Source: Sedimentisphaerales bacterium (lineage in GTDB: Bacteria > Planctomycetota > Phycisphaerae > Sedimentisphaerales > SM23-30). Taken from it: DNA of 5,610 bases. Shown here one piece after another: positions 4,198 to 5,610 of this stretch; position 1 is the stretch's first letter; every line of letters begins with the position of its first letter. The stretch covers positions 1-5,610 of the forward strand of contig DAOWAK010000104.1 in assembly GCA_030634605.1 (NCBI GenBank), written 5' to 3'. A model generated the notes under the pieces. That model saw only the letters and a program-made list of their open reading frames with translations, was not told where the DNA came from and made no database searches. The translations under genes were made by a program, and so were the position numbers.

Positions 4198-5610
4198 ATG
4201 TCGAGATTCCCGAAAAATAACGCGATAATCAGCATAATGACGGTATTGGTACTGCTGTTGAGTTGTGTGCCGCGGGCTCTGGGCGCGTCGATCAACATAA
4301 GCGTGGACGACGGGGCAGGAAAGGCGGCAACCACTGCCATTTCTGTGGATGCAGTTGTTACAACAGGGCCCGACGGCCAGGCAGTTTTTGGCGGCGATGG
4401 AGATATAAATTTCAACCAATCGGGCGAGCCGCAGATTCCCTGGAAGGTGATGCATGTCTTATTGCCGCCTAACGCCAAACTGGACACGGTGGCGGCCCGG
4501 ATAAATCCCGTATATGAGCCTGTAGAGGGTCTCTGGGAGGTTGCACCGACACCACCGCAGCTAACATTGATTGACGGCAAAGAAGTTGCGGAGTGGCCGA
4601 CGGGCAAGAATATCGTAAATGGGTACGATGTAGATATTTACGAGCAGGACGCTTTCTGGCCGACAGTTGATGTTCGTCTGGCTGGTAAGGGGCGCCTGCG
4701 CGGCTGGAAAATGGCTGAAATCGCAGTACCGCTGGTGAGTTACAATCCGGTAACCGGTGAACTGTTACAACTGGTTGAGGCCGATATATCGGTTACATCC
4801 CAGGTCGAAGCAGACGTATTGGCAACCTCCCGGAAGGGGCAAGCGGCCAGGGTTTCCAAACTGAAAGGCAAAGATCGAGCTAAGAAACTCGCGGTTAACT
4901 TCGATGTGGCCGCGTCTGGATACGAGCCTGATGAGCTGGACAGGGGCGGCGTATTGCCGTTGTCTCCCCCTTCGGGAAACGACGGTTATGTCATCATTAC
5001 CACGAATGCTATTCGCGCGAGTTCGACTAAACTCGCGGATTTCGTAGCCCATAAGGAGGATCTGGGCTTTACGGTAACGGTGATTGATGAAGACGACACC
5101 GGGGCGACAACAACCGGGGACGCAGCAGCGACCAAATTACGTGAATGGCTGCAGGCCAATTACGAATCCATGGATATGAAATACGCATTGATTATCGGTG
5201 ATCCACGACCTGGAGCCGGCTACAGCCATGTGCCGATGAAAATGTATCCCTGCGAAGGACGGAACATCCCGACAGACTACTTCTACGCGGAACTAACCTG
5301 CGACTGGGACAAGGACGGGGACGGGATTATTGGCGAACGGGGAGCCGCGGCTACCAGCGGGGACGAGATTGAGCGCTATTTTGAGGTTTATGTCGGTCGC
5401 ATTCCCTATTACGGCACCATGGCCGATATGGACGCGATCCTGCAAAAAACCATGGACTATGAGGATGCCACCAATGCGTACTGGCGGCGTAATACGCTGA
5501 TTACCGTTGTGCCGGCGTCCACAAGCCTGCATTTCTACGATTGGGGCGAGCAGGTTAAGTCCGATATTCTGGAGCCGAAAGCCATACCAAGCGACCGCCT
5601 CTATCGCAAT
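4198..5610 (+). CDS. Secreted C25-family (gingipain-like) cysteine peptidase, N-terminal part (runs off right edge)
   Basis: Open from the ATG at 4198 to the window edge: 471 residues, no stop. Residues 1-30 are a signal peptide (basic start, hydrophobic 10-22, cleavage probably near ALGA at 27-30). LLSC at 20-23 is a weak lipobox, so a lipoprotein cannot be excluded. Residues 75-200 resemble the C25 propeptide region: GEPQIPWKVMHVLLPPNAKL, then GWKMAEIAVPLVSYNPVTGEL. The C25 domain starts near 263 (GYVIITTN) with typical blocks: LADFVAHKEDLGFTVTVID, YALIIGD, IPTDYFYAEL, an Asp-rich loop DWDKDGDGIIGE (369-380), and EVYVGRIP. In characterised gingipains the catalytic His and Cys lie well after the VGR-type block, so here they fall beyond the edge and activity cannot be judged. 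Gingipains cleave after Arg or Lys, but specificity cannot be inferred here. The gene is divergent from the HtrA operon. Confidence 0.92.
   Translation, partial: MSRFPKNNAIISIMTVLVLLLSCVPRALGASINISVDDGAGKAATTAISVDAVVTTGPDGQAVFGGDGDINFNQSGEPQIPWKVMHVLLPPNAKLDTVAARINPVYEPVEGLWEVAPTPPQLTLIDGKEVAEWPTGKNIVNGYDVDIYEQDAFWPTVDVRLAGKGRLRGWKMAEIAVPLVSYNPVTGELLQLVEADISVTSQVEADVLATSRKGQAARVSKLKGKDRAKKLAVNFDVAASGYEPDELDRGGVLPLSPPSGNDGYVIITTNAIRASSTKLADFVAHKEDLGFTVTVIDEDDTGATTTGDAAATKLREWLQANYESMDMKYALIIGDPRPGAGYSHVPMKMYPCEGRNIPTDYFYAELTCDWDKDGDGIIGERGAAATSGDEIERYFEVYVGRIPYYGTMADMDAILQKTMDYEDATNAYWRRNTLITVVPASTSLHFYDWGEQVKSDILEPKAIPSDRLYRN

Noticed and set aside
4258..4266. Lipobox in the C25 signal peptide (LLSC, Cys23)
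   Set aside because: The residue before Ser is Leu, which is uncommon, and a plausible signal peptidase I site follows at ALGA. It is kept only as an alternative, not as a call.
4146..4607. 153-residue minus-strand open frame over the start of the C25 gene
   Set aside because: It is antisense to the signal peptide and propeptide of the C25 peptidase, which has a strong ribosome binding site. It is a shadow frame.

Overview
The window holds three real protein-coding genes and one 878-base divergent intergenic region. Two genes run leftward on the minus strand as an apparent operon. The third runs rightward on the plus strand and leaves the right edge. All three products carry export signals, so the locus encodes secreted or envelope proteolysis functions. 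The organism is a bacterium with a Gram-negative style envelope: it has an HtrA/Deg-type lipoprotein with two PDZ domains, clear AAGGAG-type Shine-Dalgarno sites, moderately GC-rich coding sequence and AT-rich intergenic DNA. The pairing of an HtrA lipoprotein with a long degenerate HtrA-like protein, next to a C25 (gingipain-family) peptidase with an Asp-rich loop, makes me think of Planctomycetota or another PVC-group lineage. That is an impression from protein style, not a demonstrated assignment.

Layout. Positions 1-1875 (minus) hold the first 625 codons of an exported protein that runs off the left edge. It appears to contain two degenerate trypsin/HtrA-like domains and a PDZ domain with an insertion. 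Positions 1919-3319 (minus) hold a complete HtrA-like serine protease lipoprotein with an intact His-Asp-Ser triad and two PDZ domains. It lies 43 bases upstream of the first gene and is probably co-transcribed with it. Positions 3320-4197 form the divergent intergenic region. It holds candidate promoters for both sides, two inverted repeats in the presumed 5' leader of the protease operon, a G/C-run segment, and a roughly 108-bp element with terminal inverted repeats and an internal REP-like hairpin. Positions 4198-5610 (plus) hold the first 471 codons of a C25-family cysteine peptidase, cut before its expected catalytic His/Cys.

How the genes may work together (inference): the active HtrA lipoprotein and its catalytically impaired partner could form a protease plus substrate-binding or regulatory pair at the envelope. 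The divergent C25 peptidase is a separate secreted protease that might share regulation through the common upstream region. The most notable item is the active protease / tandem pseudoprotease pair. The next is the MITE-like element sitting in the C25 upstream region.
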